In this document: positions 19,640 to 29,100 of the stretch, piece by piece
Layout: every line of letters begins with the position of its first letter
Position numbering within the stretch: position 1 is the stretch's first letter
Origin: Lysobacteraceae bacterium
GTDB lineage: Bacteria; Pseudomonadota; Gammaproteobacteria; Xanthomonadales; Xanthomonadaceae
NCBI GenBank assembly: GCA_003241895.1
Contig: QBLY01000008.1
Span: 55,472 to 119,471 of the forward strand
Length of the DNA stretch: 64,000 bases
Direction: 5' to 3'
Notes under the pieces: model-generated
What the model saw: the letters and a program-made list of their open reading frames with translations, nothing else
Database searches by the model: none
What the model was told of the DNA's origin: nothing
Position numbers and translations under genes: made by a program

Positions 19640-19644
19640 AATGC

Positions 19645-20538
19645 TCACGCCTTGGAAGGGTCGAACTCGAAGGCCTCGGCCATCTGGCGATAGATCGCCT
19701 TCTGCGCGTCGGTCTCGGCCTTCGGCGCGCGCACTTCGATCTCCACTATCTGGTCGCCCGGTGCGGGTTTGCCCGGCAGGCCGCGGCCGCGCAGCCGAAG
19801 CTTGCGGCCGGTATCGGAATCGGGCGGCACGCGCAGTTCCACCGCGCCGCCCAGCGTCAGAACACTGACGGTGGCGCCCAGGGCGGCCTGCCATGGCGCC
19901 AGCGGCAGCATGTAGAGGATGTTGCGGCCGTCCACTTCAAACTCGCCGTGCGGCCGGTAGTCCACTTCAAGCAGCAGGTCGGAGCTGCGTCCGGGGCCGC
20001 GATGGCCCTGCCCCGCAAGCCGGATCACCTGGCCGGGGGCAATGCCCGCCGGCACGTTCACGTCCAACATGCGGCCGTTGACATTGATGCGCTGCTTGCC
20101 GCCGGTGTAGGCCAATTCCAGCGGTATGGCGAGCTTGGCGCGAACGTCGCCCGCGGGCTGCGGCTGGGCCCGTCCCGGGCCACGGCCGCCGCCGAACAGG
20201 GATTCGAAGAAATCGCTGAAACCCGCGCCCTGGCCGAAGTCCTGCTGGTACTGGAAGCCACCGTTGCCCGGCCCGCCCTGGCCAAAGCCGGGCGGCGGCC
20301 GGAACTCCTCACCGGGGCGGTAGCCCTGCGACTTGAGCTGGTCGTATTCGGCGCGTTTTTCCTTGTCGCGCAGCACTTCGTAAGCCTCGTTGATGGCCTT
20401 GAAGCGCTCTTCGGCCCCGGCTTCCTTGCTGACGTCGGGATGGTACTTGCGCGCCAGCCGGCGGTAGGCGGTCTTGATCTCCGCCTCGCCGGCCGAGGCC
20501 TCGACCCCGAGCGTGTCGTAATAATCCTTGAACTGCAT
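19645..20538 (-). CDS. DnaJ-family co-chaperone (CbpA-like)
   Basis: 297 aa. A J-domain at residues 4-68 contains the HPD motif (KYHPDVSKE) that stimulates DnaK ATPase. A Gly/Phe-rich linker follows (about 75-125), then the two C-terminal substrate-binding beta domains (IPLELAYTGGKQRINV, LRVPPDSDTGRKLRLRGRGLPG). There is no zinc finger, so it is CbpA-type rather than DnaJ. The ATG at 20538 has a GAGGG ribosome binding site. No chaperone-modulator gene (cbpM) is next to it. Confidence 0.9.
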   Translation of the reverse strand: MQFKDYYDTLGVEASAGEAEIKTAYRRLARKYHPDVSKEAGAEERFKAINEAYEVLRDKEKRAEYDQLKSQGYRPGEEFRPPPGFGQGGPGNGGFQYQQDFGQGAGFSDFFESLFGGGRGPGRAQPQPAGDVRAKLAIPLELAYTGGKQRINVNGRMLDVNVPAGIAPGQVIRLAGQGHRGPGRSSDLLLEVDYRPHGEFEVDGRNILYMLPLAPWQAALGATVSVLTLGGAVELRVPPDSDTGRKLRLRGRGLPGKPAPGDQIVEIEVRAPKAETDAQKAIYRQMAEAFEFDPSKA

Positions 20539-20699
20539 TGCAAGCCCTCGGCGAATGGAAGCCCCGGGGAATTCCCCGCCCCACAGTTTACGCCCGACAC
20601 GGCGTCCAGGCCCCGGCGCAACCGCCACGCCCCCACATGGCGTTCATGCGGGCCGGTTAAACTCCCAGCCGTGTTTCCACCCCCACCCGGAGCCCCGCG

Positions 20700-21179
20700 A
20701 TGACCATCCAGATCGGCGACAAGATCCCGCACGCCACCCTCAACACCCTCAAGGACGGCGTACAGGCCGTGGACACCGACGAAATGTTCGCCGGCAAGAA
20801 GGTGGTGCTGTTCGCGGTGCCCGGCGCTTTCACCCCCACCTGCTCGGCCAAGCACCTGCCGGGCTACGCCGAGAAGTTCGGCGAGTTCGAGAAGCGCGGC
20901 ATCGAGGTCGCCTGCCTGTCAGTCAACGACGCCTTCGTGATGGACGCCTGGGCCAAGAGCCAGAACGTGCCCGAGGGCGTGCAGATGCTCGCCGACGGCA
21001 ACGGCGCCTTCACCCAGGCCCTGGGCCTGGAACTCGACGCCACCGCGTTCGGCATGGGCCTGCGCGCCAAGCGCTTCGCGCTGTACGCCGAGGACGGCGT
21101 GGTGAAGCAGCTGCACATCGAAGCCCCCGGCGAGTTCAAGGTTTCTTCGGCTCAATACGTGCTCGAACATCTCGCCTGA
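20700..21179 (+). CDS. Peroxiredoxin, Prx5/AhpE-like
   Basis: 159 aa thiol peroxidase. The peroxidatic cysteine lies in VPGAFTPTCSAKHLPGY. The flanking GKKVVLFAVPGAFTP and CLSVNDAFVMDAWAK motifs place it in the Prx5 subfamily, which uses glutathione/glutaredoxin or thioredoxin as reductant. No fused glutaredoxin domain. A GGAG ribosome binding site precedes the ATG. It is followed by a strong terminator. Confidence 0.93.
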   Translation: MTIQIGDKIPHATLNTLKDGVQAVDTDEMFAGKKVVLFAVPGAFTPTCSAKHLPGYAEKFGEFEKRGIEVACLSVNDAFVMDAWAKSQNVPEGVQMLADGNGAFTQALGLELDATAFGMGLRAKRFALYAEDGVVKQLHIEAPGEFKVSSAQYVLEHLA

Positions 21180-21200
21180 TCGCTCCGCTAACGCACCATC

Positions 21201-21230
21201 GAAAAGGCGGCTTCGGCCGCCTTTTCCTTC
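21201..21230 (+). terminator. Intrinsic terminator of the peroxiredoxin gene
   Basis: An 11-bp stem (GAAAAGGCGGC/GCCGCCTTTTC) closed by a C(TTCG)G tetraloop, followed by a pyrimidine-rich tail, 21 bases after the stop. Confidence 0.85.
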
Positions 21231-21629
21231 TCAGGCAACCGGGCACCAGCGCTGCACTGCCTCGGCGGTGTCGAATGGCCCTGTGTTGAAACAGATGCGC
21301 GCCTGCGGGGCATGTTCATGGACTACGTTGAGAACTTTTTCAAAGAGGAGAAAGTTCTTGTCGATGGTGCGCACACCGGCACCGATCACGACGCAGTCAT
21401 AGCGGCGCTTCTGCAACGTCGCTCGAATCACGTCCTCGGCGGTTTCGCCAAAATCGGTCAGGCACAGTTGGGCGTCGTAACCCAAGGCGTTCAGTGCAGC
21501 GATGTCCTTGTCCAGCCCGCCTTGAACCTTCTCGGCAGTCATGCCGGGAAAGGCGGCGTACGCCGGATCTGCGAAGTTGATGAGCTGGGGCTGCAGGCCA
21601 ACTGACAAAACCAGTTTCTTTGAAGTCAT
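21231..21629 (-). CDS. Small Rossmann-like conserved hypothetical protein
   Basis: 132 aa. No signal peptide or membrane helix. The pattern of a strand (KLVLSVGLQP), helix, strand (AQLCLTDFG), helix, strand (YDCVVIGAG), helix and strand (ARICFNTGPFD) suggests a small alpha/beta Rossmann- or flavodoxin-like fold. I recall similar stand-alone proteins in other proteobacteria, with no known function. An AGGAG ribosome binding site precedes the ATG. It begins 27 bases after the TIR gene stop on the same strand, so the two are probably co-transcribed. By eye its codon use is less GC-rich than its neighbours (for example around 21320-21370). Confidence 0.75.
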   Translation of the reverse strand: MTSKKLVLSVGLQPQLINFADPAYAAFPGMTAEKVQGGLDKDIAALNALGYDAQLCLTDFGETAEDVIRATLQKRRYDCVVIGAGVRTIDKNFLLFEKVLNVVHEHAPQARICFNTGPFDTAEAVQRWCPVA

Positions 21630-21656
21630 GGTGTTTCTCCTCTCGTCCCCAGTGGA

Positions 21657-23618
21657 TTATGTGAAGCCGACGGCCTTCGCAAGCACAAGGTAGCCGTCGG
21701 TACTGCGCAGCTGCGCCAGTAGCGGGTCGGCGTACATCAACATGATGCCGCCGTCGCGCAGGTCCCACGCCGCCTGCAGCGACGCCAGCGCCTTGGCCGC
21801 GTCACCCCATTGGGCATATACCTGCGCGTACTGGTAATGGCTCTTGTCGCCGTATTCGGCGATCAGCCCAGCCAGCGCGGCCTCGGCCGCCGCGCGGTCG
21901 CCGGCGCGCTGCGCCAGGATCGCCAGCCCGGGCAGCCGGCGCACCGCGCTGCGTTCTTCCGAGAACGACGCACGGGCATCGTCGTCGGCACCGGCCATCA
22001 GCTGCGCGAAGCCCATCGACGCGTGCACGCCGGCCAGGGTCGGGTTGAGTTCAATCGCCTTGCGGTAGGCCGTGATCGCCGCGGCGTGGTCGCCGGCGTT
22101 GTGGCGGATGTCGCCCTGCGACCGGAACGTGCGCGCGTTGAGCGGGTCGAGCGTCGCCGCGCGCAGGATCAGTTCGGTCGCACGGCCGTGGTCGCGCAGG
22201 TTCGATCGGAAGGACGCGTAGCGGGCGAGCACGTCGGCGTCCCCGGGCGCCAGTTCATGGGAGCGCGCGAACGGATCGCGTGCACCACGCATGTCGAGCC
22301 TGCCGCTGGCCAGCGCGAAGCCGAGCGCCGAGAACCCTTCCGCGAAGTCCGGTGCCAGCGTGGTCGCGGCGCGCGCGGCAGCCTCCGCGGAATCGTAGGC
22401 GAGTACGCGTTCGTCGTGGGCGGCGTACAGGTTGCCGATCACCACCAGCGCCCGTGCGCGCGCGGCGTGCGCGCCGGCGTAGCGCTCGTCGAGCGCGATC
22501 GCACGCTCGAAGTACTCCAGCGCGCGGCGATCGCTGACCTCGTCTATCCCGGCTTCGTAAAGCGCGCGCCCGTGCAGGTAGGCGTCGAACGCCGCGACGT
22601 CGCCGGTCCCGCCGACCCGCGACGCGCCGCTGGCGTCCGGACCCTCGACCGCCGCCGACAGCGCCCCGGCAACGGCGGCGCCGATTTCCGCCTGCACCGC
22701 GAAGACATCGGCCAGCGGGCGCTCCCAGCTTTCGGCCCAGCGACTCAGGCCGGTGGTGCCATCGGTAAGCTCGGCGGCCACCTTGACCCAGTCGCCCGCC
22801 TTCTGGACGTTGCCGCCAAGCAGGTAGTCGACGCCGAGTGCCCGCGCGATCGCACGGCCATCCTTCTGTCCGCTGCCGGCCTGCTCCGACGAGGTCTGCC
22901 CGGCGATCTGCAGCAGCTGGTTGCGCGACAGCTGTATCCGGATTTCCGACGTGAGACCGTCGGAGAAATAGCGCTGCTCGGGATCGCCGCTGAGGTTGTC
23001 GAATGGCAGTACCGCGATGCGGCGCGCCTCATCCGCACTGCGCGGGGTGTCGAACCACCCGCGTTGCCAGCCCACCACGCTGGCCACGGCTGCAGCGACC
23101 GCGATCGCACCGCCGCCGATCAACAGGCCGCGGCGCGAAGTATCCGCCGGCGCTTGTGCCACCGATGCGGCCGCCGGGCGCGGCAGGGCCTCGCGCCCCG
23201 CGAGCGGCAAGACCGCGCGCAGCACCGCCTGCAGCGACGCCGGGGCGATCGTGCCTTGGGCATGCTCCAGCGTAATGGACTGGTATTGGCGGAAGCCGAT
23301 CGGTGGTTCGGTACCATCGATCGACAGCGGCACCAGCTTCTTCAGGTCGCGGCCGCGGGCGGCCTCATCCAGAACCCAGTCCGACGCCACCGAGTGCCGC
23401 GACCACAGGACGATCACTGCGTCGCTGGCAGCCAGCGCCGCCTCGATGGTCCTGGCAAAGGCAGCGCCGCCCTCGATCAGGGTGTCCCACCAGACCTGCA
23501 GCCCGGCTTGTTCCAGCGCCTGGGCCAGCATCCGCGCTTGTCCCTGGTCGGCGCGGGAATAACTCAGGAACACGGTCGGGCGTGGAGTCTCCGCGCTGCC
23601 TGCCTGCTCGCTAGACAT
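21657..23618 (-). CDS. TIR domain-TolB-like-TPR membrane protein
   Basis: 653 aa, four parts. A TIR_2 domain (about 13-140; VFLSYSRADQGQARMLAQAL and SDWVLDEA) keeps Glu85 four residues after Trp81, the spacing of the catalytic Glu in TIR NADases. A single membrane helix follows (164-186). Next is a TolB-N/FlgO-like domain (about 199-320; RIAVLPFDNLSGDPEQRYFSDGLTSEI), as seen in CadC- and adenylate-cyclase-like sensors. The C-terminus has about six TPR-like repeats (370-640). The ATG at 23618 precedes the TIR domain. TIR should be cytoplasmic and the TPRs periplasmic. Function unknown; stress sensing or NAD cleavage are possibilities. Confidence 0.85.
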   Translation of the reverse strand: MSSEQAGSAETPRPTVFLSYSRADQGQARMLAQALEQAGLQVWWDTLIEGGAAFARTIEAALAASDAVIVLWSRHSVASDWVLDEAARGRDLKKLVPLSIDGTEPPIGFRQYQSITLEHAQGTIAPASLQAVLRAVLPLAGREALPRPAAASVAQAPADTSRRGLLIGGGAIAVAAAVASVVGWQRGWFDTPRSADEARRIAVLPFDNLSGDPEQRYFSDGLTSEIRIQLSRNQLLQIAGQTSSEQAGSGQKDGRAIARALGVDYLLGGNVQKAGDWVKVAAELTDGTTGLSRWAESWERPLADVFAVQAEIGAAVAGALSAAVEGPDASGASRVGGTGDVAAFDAYLHGRALYEAGIDEVSDRRALEYFERAIALDERYAGAHAARARALVVIGNLYAAHDERVLAYDSAEAAARAATTLAPDFAEGFSALGFALASGRLDMRGARDPFARSHELAPGDADVLARYASFRSNLRDHGRATELILRAATLDPLNARTFRSQGDIRHNAGDHAAAITAYRKAIELNPTLAGVHASMGFAQLMAGADDDARASFSEERSAVRRLPGLAILAQRAGDRAAAEAALAGLIAEYGDKSHYQYAQVYAQWGDAAKALASLQAAWDLRDGGIMLMYADPLLAQLRSTDGYLVLAKAVGFT

Positions 23619-23753
23619 GGTTCTTGGCCCCGCCCCCGGAGCCCTGAGTCTAAGCTGAAAAAGGCGCGGCAATGGGGATGCAAGGGCAGGCGGGCGACTC
23701 CGGGTTGCACTTTCGCGCGTGACGATTCGTGCGCGGACCGCACGCAAGCCGGG

Positions 23754-26159
23754 TCAGCGGATGACGTGGAGGGTGAGCTCGGCGAAGGCGCCGGTGTCGG
23801 CCAGGGCGGTGATGCGCTGGGGGCCGGGCGTGTCGAAGGCGTGGGTCCACGCACGCGCGCCGCGGGTTTCACCGGCGAGGCGGCCGTTCACCAGCCAGCG
23901 CACGCGCGACTGCGTGCCGAACGCCCGCAGGCGCAGCGTGGGCGGCTTGGCGCTGCCCGGCGCACGGGCCAGGCGCGTGCCCTCGCCCGGTCCCTCGATG
24001 CGCAGCGTTTCCATCGCCTCCAGCGCATCGGGCGCACAGTCCGGCGACAGCGGCGCAATCGCACTGGCGCGCCTGAGCGACGCCGACAGCCACGGATAAG
24101 CCAAACCGGGCCAGCGTGCCACCTCAACCCTTTGGCGGGCGTGTGGGCCGCTGCAGCTCGCGGAAAGGCGCATCCCGGTACGGATGTCCACCTCCAGCGC
24201 CAGCCGGCCCGCGCCCCACAGCCTGGCCTCGCGCTCGGGCAGCGTCGGCGGCAGCGTGCCCGCCAGCGCGAAGGCCTCGCGGGTTTCATGGCACAGCGCC
24301 TTCGCATCGTCCTCCGGCGGCAGCCCCAGCGGCCAGCAGATGTCGAGCTTGCGCACCGACTCGGGCATACCGCGACGGCCGCGCACCGCGCCCGCGCGCG
24401 GCAGGCTGTCGACCACCTCGAACAGCAGCGGCAGCGCCGTGATCGCCCCGTACTGCCCGGGCAGCGGCGTGCCGTCGGGCCGGCCTACCCACACGCCCAC
24501 CGTGTAACGGGCGGTGCCGCCCAGCGCCCAAGCGTCGCGGAAACCGTAGCTGGTGCCGGTTTTCCAGGCCACGCGCGGCCGGCCGCTGGTGTCGAAGGCC
24601 TCGTCGCGCTGGCCCGGCCGTCCGTGCTGTTCCAGGATCTCGCGGATGATCCACGCCGCGCCCGGCGACAGCAGCCGGCGCTCCTGTAGGGGCGCACCGG
24701 CGGCGTACCGCACCTGGCCGGCCAGGCCGTCTGCGTTGAGCGCACGGTAAGCGCCCACCAACTCTTCCAGGCGCGTACCGGTGCCGCCCAGGATGATCGA
24801 CAGGTTGGGCTTGGCACCGCGCGGCAGGCGCAGCTGCACGCCGGCGTGCGCCATTCGCGCCGTGAACCGTTCGGGTCCCACGCGATCAAGCATGTCCACG
24901 GCCGGCACGTTGAGCGACAGCCGCAGCGCCTGTGCCACCGACACCGGCCCGTTGAACGCCGGGTCGAAGTTGGCCGGCCGGTAGTCGCCGAAACTCTGCG
25001 GCGCGTCCACCAGCAGGCTTTCCGAATGCACCAGGCCGTCATCCAGCGCCAGGCCGTAGAGGAAAGGCTTGAGCGTGGACCCGGGCGAGCGCGTGGCGCG
25101 CACCATGTCCACGTGGCCCAGTCGAGCGGCGTCGCCGAACTTCAGCGAACCCACGTAAGCACGTGCTTCAAGCGTGACGTTGTCCACCACCAGCAGCGCG
25201 GCCGACGTGCGCTCGGGCAGCTGCGAAAAATAGCCGGCCAGCCGCTGTTCCAGCACCCGCTGCAGGCTGGCGTCGAGCGTGCTGCGGATACGCGACCGGC
25301 CAGGATTGGCGGCGCGCAGGCGCTGCGCCAGCAGCGGCGCCGACATCGGCGGCTGCAGGCGGCGGGCCACCACCGGCTCGATGCGCGCGTCGTCCACCTG
25401 CGCCTGTGTCCAGGCCCCCAGTGTCGCCATGCGCGCCAGCACTTTGTCGCGTGCGGCGCGTGCGGCTTCGGGGTGGCGATCCGGGCGCAGGCGGCTGGGT
25501 GCCTGCGGCAGCACCGCCAGCAGCGCCGCTTCGGCCTGCGACAGGCTGGCCGCCGGCTTGCCCAGGTAGGCCCAGCTGGCCGCCTCCACGCCGACGATGG
25601 TGCCGCCGAACGGCGCATGGTTGAGGTACAGCGACAGGATCTCGTCCTTGGAATAGCGCCACTCCAGCTGCAGCGCGCGCAGCGACTGGCGCAATTTTCC
25701 CAGCGGCGTGCGCGAATGTGGTTCGAGGATGCGCGCCACCTGCATGGTCAGCGTGGAGCCGCCCGACACCACGCGGCCGTACTCCAGCCACTGCCAGGCC
25801 GCGCGCGCCAACGCCAGCGGGTTGATGCCCGGGTGGCGGCGGAACCAGCGGTCTTCGTACGTCACCAGCGCCTGGACGTAGTGCGGCGACACCTGGTCGA
25901 GGGTGATCGGGTAGCGCCACACGCCGTCGCGGTTGGCGAAGGCGCGCAGCGGCGTGCCGTCGGCGGCCAGCACCACTGCGCCACCGTCGCCGGGATCAGG
26001 GATGGGCGGTGGGAACAGCCGGTCCAGCGCGAACAGCAGCAACAGCACCAGTGCGCCTGCCGCCAGGACGCGTCGACGCCACGGGCCGGACGGCGCCCTG
26101 CCCGCGGCAGGGCTTGATGGCCTTGCCGCGTCGGCGTCCGTAAGGCGTGCCGCGCGCAC
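23754..26159 (-). CDS. pbpC: Penicillin-binding protein 1C
   Basis: 801 aa. Bifunctional peptidoglycan glycosyltransferase/transpeptidase of the inner membrane. N-terminal helix (30-46), GT51 domain (YEDRWFRRHPG, GGSTLTMQVARIL), transpeptidase with SxxK in RSPGSTLKPF, SLN and KTGTSYGFRDAW, and a C-terminal BiPBP_C beta domain (about 710-800). The start is a GTG one base after the alpha-2-macroglobulin stop, with no clear ribosome binding site, implying translational coupling. The pairing with the upstream macroglobulin is the conserved pbpC-yfhM arrangement. Confidence 0.94.
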   Translation of the reverse strand: MRAARLTDADAARPSSPAAGRAPSGPWRRRVLAAGALVLLLLFALDRLFPPPIPDPGDGGAVVLAADGTPLRAFANRDGVWRYPITLDQVSPHYVQALVTYEDRWFRRHPGINPLALARAAWQWLEYGRVVSGGSTLTMQVARILEPHSRTPLGKLRQSLRALQLEWRYSKDEILSLYLNHAPFGGTIVGVEAASWAYLGKPAASLSQAEAALLAVLPQAPSRLRPDRHPEAARAARDKVLARMATLGAWTQAQVDDARIEPVVARRLQPPMSAPLLAQRLRAANPGRSRIRSTLDASLQRVLEQRLAGYFSQLPERTSAALLVVDNVTLEARAYVGSLKFGDAARLGHVDMVRATRSPGSTLKPFLYGLALDDGLVHSESLLVDAPQSFGDYRPANFDPAFNGPVSVAQALRLSLNVPAVDMLDRVGPERFTARMAHAGVQLRLPRGAKPNLSIILGGTGTRLEELVGAYRALNADGLAGQVRYAAGAPLQERRLLSPGAAWIIREILEQHGRPGQRDEAFDTSGRPRVAWKTGTSYGFRDAWALGGTARYTVGVWVGRPDGTPLPGQYGAITALPLLFEVVDSLPRAGAVRGRRGMPESVRKLDICWPLGLPPEDDAKALCHETREAFALAGTLPPTLPEREARLWGAGRLALEVDIRTGMRLSASCSGPHARQRVEVARWPGLAYPWLSASLRRASAIAPLSPDCAPDALEAMETLRIEGPGEGTRLARAPGSAKPPTLRLRAFGTQSRVRWLVNGRLAGETRGARAWTHAFDTPGPQRITALADTGAFAELTLHVIR

Positions 26160-26160
26160 G

Positions 26161-29100
26161 CTAAGGCTGGACGACGGTCACCGTCGCCGGAATCGCACGG
26201 CCCACGCCGCGAAGCTCGGGTCGGTACATGTCCTCCACCTGCGGCGGCGGCACCACGTAGGTGCCGGGCGTTACCGCGCGCACCAGATAGAACAGCTGCG
26301 CCTTCTGGCCCGCGTAGAGCTTGAGCGCAGCCACGTAGCGGTCGTCACGATATTCCTCGTGCACGATTTCCGAGGCGCTGCTGCGGTCGGTGATGGTAAT
26401 GCCCTCGATGGTGACGTCGGCCCATTGTTCGGGTGCGGCCAGGTTGAGGTTCTCGATCTCCAGCCCGGCCGGCAGCAGGTCCACCAGCAGCGCATCGGGC
26501 ATGGCCTCGCGCACCTCGACGCTCAGCGCGGCCACCAGCACCTGGCCTTCGCGCAGCGGGCCCGGCTTCCAGGCCGTGCCGTCGGGGTTGTACCAGCTGC
26601 GCTTGACCACGATGTCGGTCTCGTTCACGGCGGGGGCCGTACGCGGCACGCCCGCCACGTCGATGACTGCGTACAGCGGCGCCTCGGCCTTTGGCGCGAA
26701 GCGCACGCCTGCGGCCAGGTCACCGAAACCGAAGTCGCGGCTGAAGAGCCGGTCGGCCGAGACCGGTGTTTCCTGCGCACCCACGCTCAGCTGCCCCGAG
26801 AACGTGGACTCGGCGTCCAGCGCCAGGCTCTTGCCCAAGCGCGCCAGCGCGATCTGTTCCTGCGTACTGAGCCAGTAGTTGCTGCTGGTGCCCACGCGGG
26901 CCTGCAGGTCGCGCGACAGCGCCAGCAGGCGCGCGTCCTGGTCGCCGCCGCTGCGCTTGTTCTCGCGCAGCAGGGCCAGCATCAGGCTCTGGTCGCGCAA
27001 CTGCGAACCGTAGTCGCCGAGCCAGCGCGGGCGGGCATCCTTCTTGGCCAGCGCCTCGGCTATCGCCTTGCCGGCACGCGTCTCGTCGCCCTGCATGGCC
27101 AGGGCCAGGCCCAGGTGCATCAGCGGAAGGCCGGTGAGCGACTTGCCGCGCTCGTTGTCGTACAGCGCGCGCAGCGTGCCCAGCGGCGCCCGGTTCACCT
27201 TGGCCAGCACGTAGCCGGCCTGTGCCTGGTAGGCGAAACGCAGGTGATCGGAAGCGTCGTAGGAATAGAACGGCACGCCGCCGGTAAGCAGGTCTTCGCT
27301 CAGGCGCTCAAGCGATTTCTGCAGCATCGCGTCGGGCACCGCGAAGCCGGCATCGCGCGCGTTGAGCAGGAACTCGGCGATGTACGGCGTCAGGATGGCC
27401 GACGTATCGCTGCCGCCCCACATCGAGAAGTGGCCGTTGCCCGACTGCAGCGCCGCCAGTCGGCTGAACGCGCCCTCCATGCGCTTGCGTCGCGCCTCTT
27501 CGTCCAGGCCGGCAAAGCCCATGCGGCGGGCGCTGTCGGCGTCAAGCAGCAGGGCCGCGTAGCCGCGGGTGGTGGTCTGTTCGACGCAGCCGTAGGGGTA
27601 GTCCAGCAGGTCCTGCAGCGCACGCGCGAACGGGATCGGTGGCTGCGTGGTCAGCGTCATGCGCGCCGACACGGTGCCGGGCATCAGGCCGGCGGCCAGG
27701 TCACCGCCCAGCGCCAGCGACGTACCGGGCTGCACGGTCTGGGCGCGCGAACGCACCACGCTGCCCCAGGCCGCGCGCACCGGCACGTCGAACTCGCGGT
27801 TCACGCTGAACCCGCCGCCCTCCACGCGCAGCTTCAGCGTTCCCACGCCAAAACCTTCGGTGCCGCTAAGCACGTAGGTCAGGGTGGACTTTTCGTCCGG
27901 CGCCAGCGATACCTTGCGGCGCTCACCGGCGATCGCAATCGGGCCCGTGGTGTCGAAGTTCACGCTGAACTCGCCGGCCTTGCCGGTGTAGTTCTGCAGG
28001 TCCAGCGTCACCGTGCTGCGGTCGCCCGGGGCCAGGGCCCGCGGCGCGCTCACCTCGGCCAGGATCGGCGCGCGCAGGATGCTTTCGCTGTAGCCCTGCC
28101 CGTAGACCTCGTCGCTGTAAACCAGGGCCGAAACGCGCAGCGTGCCGTTGAAGTCGGGCACCATCACGTCTACCTTGGCCTGGCCCTTCGCATCAAGCTT
28201 CACCGGGCCCGAGAACAGGTCCACGGTCTGCACGCGCGCGGTCGGGCGGCGCGCCTGCGGCAGCGCCAGCAGCGCCATGTCGCCGCCGAACCGAAGCGTC
28301 GCCGACTCGCCTTCGAAGCTTTCGATCACGCGGCCGTAGAGGTCATACGCATCCACGCCAAGGCGCCGCTGCGCGAAGAAATGTGCAGCCGCATCGGGCA
28401 CCGGGAAACGGGTGATGTTGAGGATGCCCACGTCCACCGCGGCCACCGTGGCCCAGGCCGTCTTGCCGGCCAGTGCGGGCGCGCTGATGGTCACCGGCAG
28501 CGCCTGCTCCGGCCGCGTCTGCTTGGGCGCTTCCACCGTAACCGGCACGGTGCGGGCAGCGCGGTCCATCGGCACGTGCGCCACGCCAACCGCGCGTGCC
28601 GGCGTCACCTTTTCCACCGCCGATCCACCGCGCAGCACCAGCGCGGTGATGTAGATGTCGTGGCGTTCCCACTCCTGCGTGACCTTGAGTTCGTAGGTTT
28701 CGCCTGCCTTGGCCAGCAGCGGCTGCACGTGCAGCAGCTTGTCGGATTCGACCACCAGGATGCCCTGGCCGGGCTGCGGCGGCGTCACCGTGATGCGCAG
28801 CGTGTCGCCGGCGCGGTAGCTGGTCTTGTCCAGCGACAGCTTCACCTTGTCGGGGCGCGCGTCCAGGCCGCGGTTTTCATTGTCCCAGCTCCAGCCCGCC
28901 ACGAACGGCAGGCGCGTAAGCAGCTTGGTTTCCGGGTCCAGGATCTCCAGCCGGTACTCGCCCCACTCCACGTTGAAATCAATGCGCGCATCGCCGTCGG
29001 CGCGCGCCGGAAGGTCGCGGGTTTCCACCGTTTCATAGCGCGCGGTGTAGTCGTAGCCCCAGCCGCCGCCCTCGTCCTGGCTCCAGAGGTAGTCGCGCCG

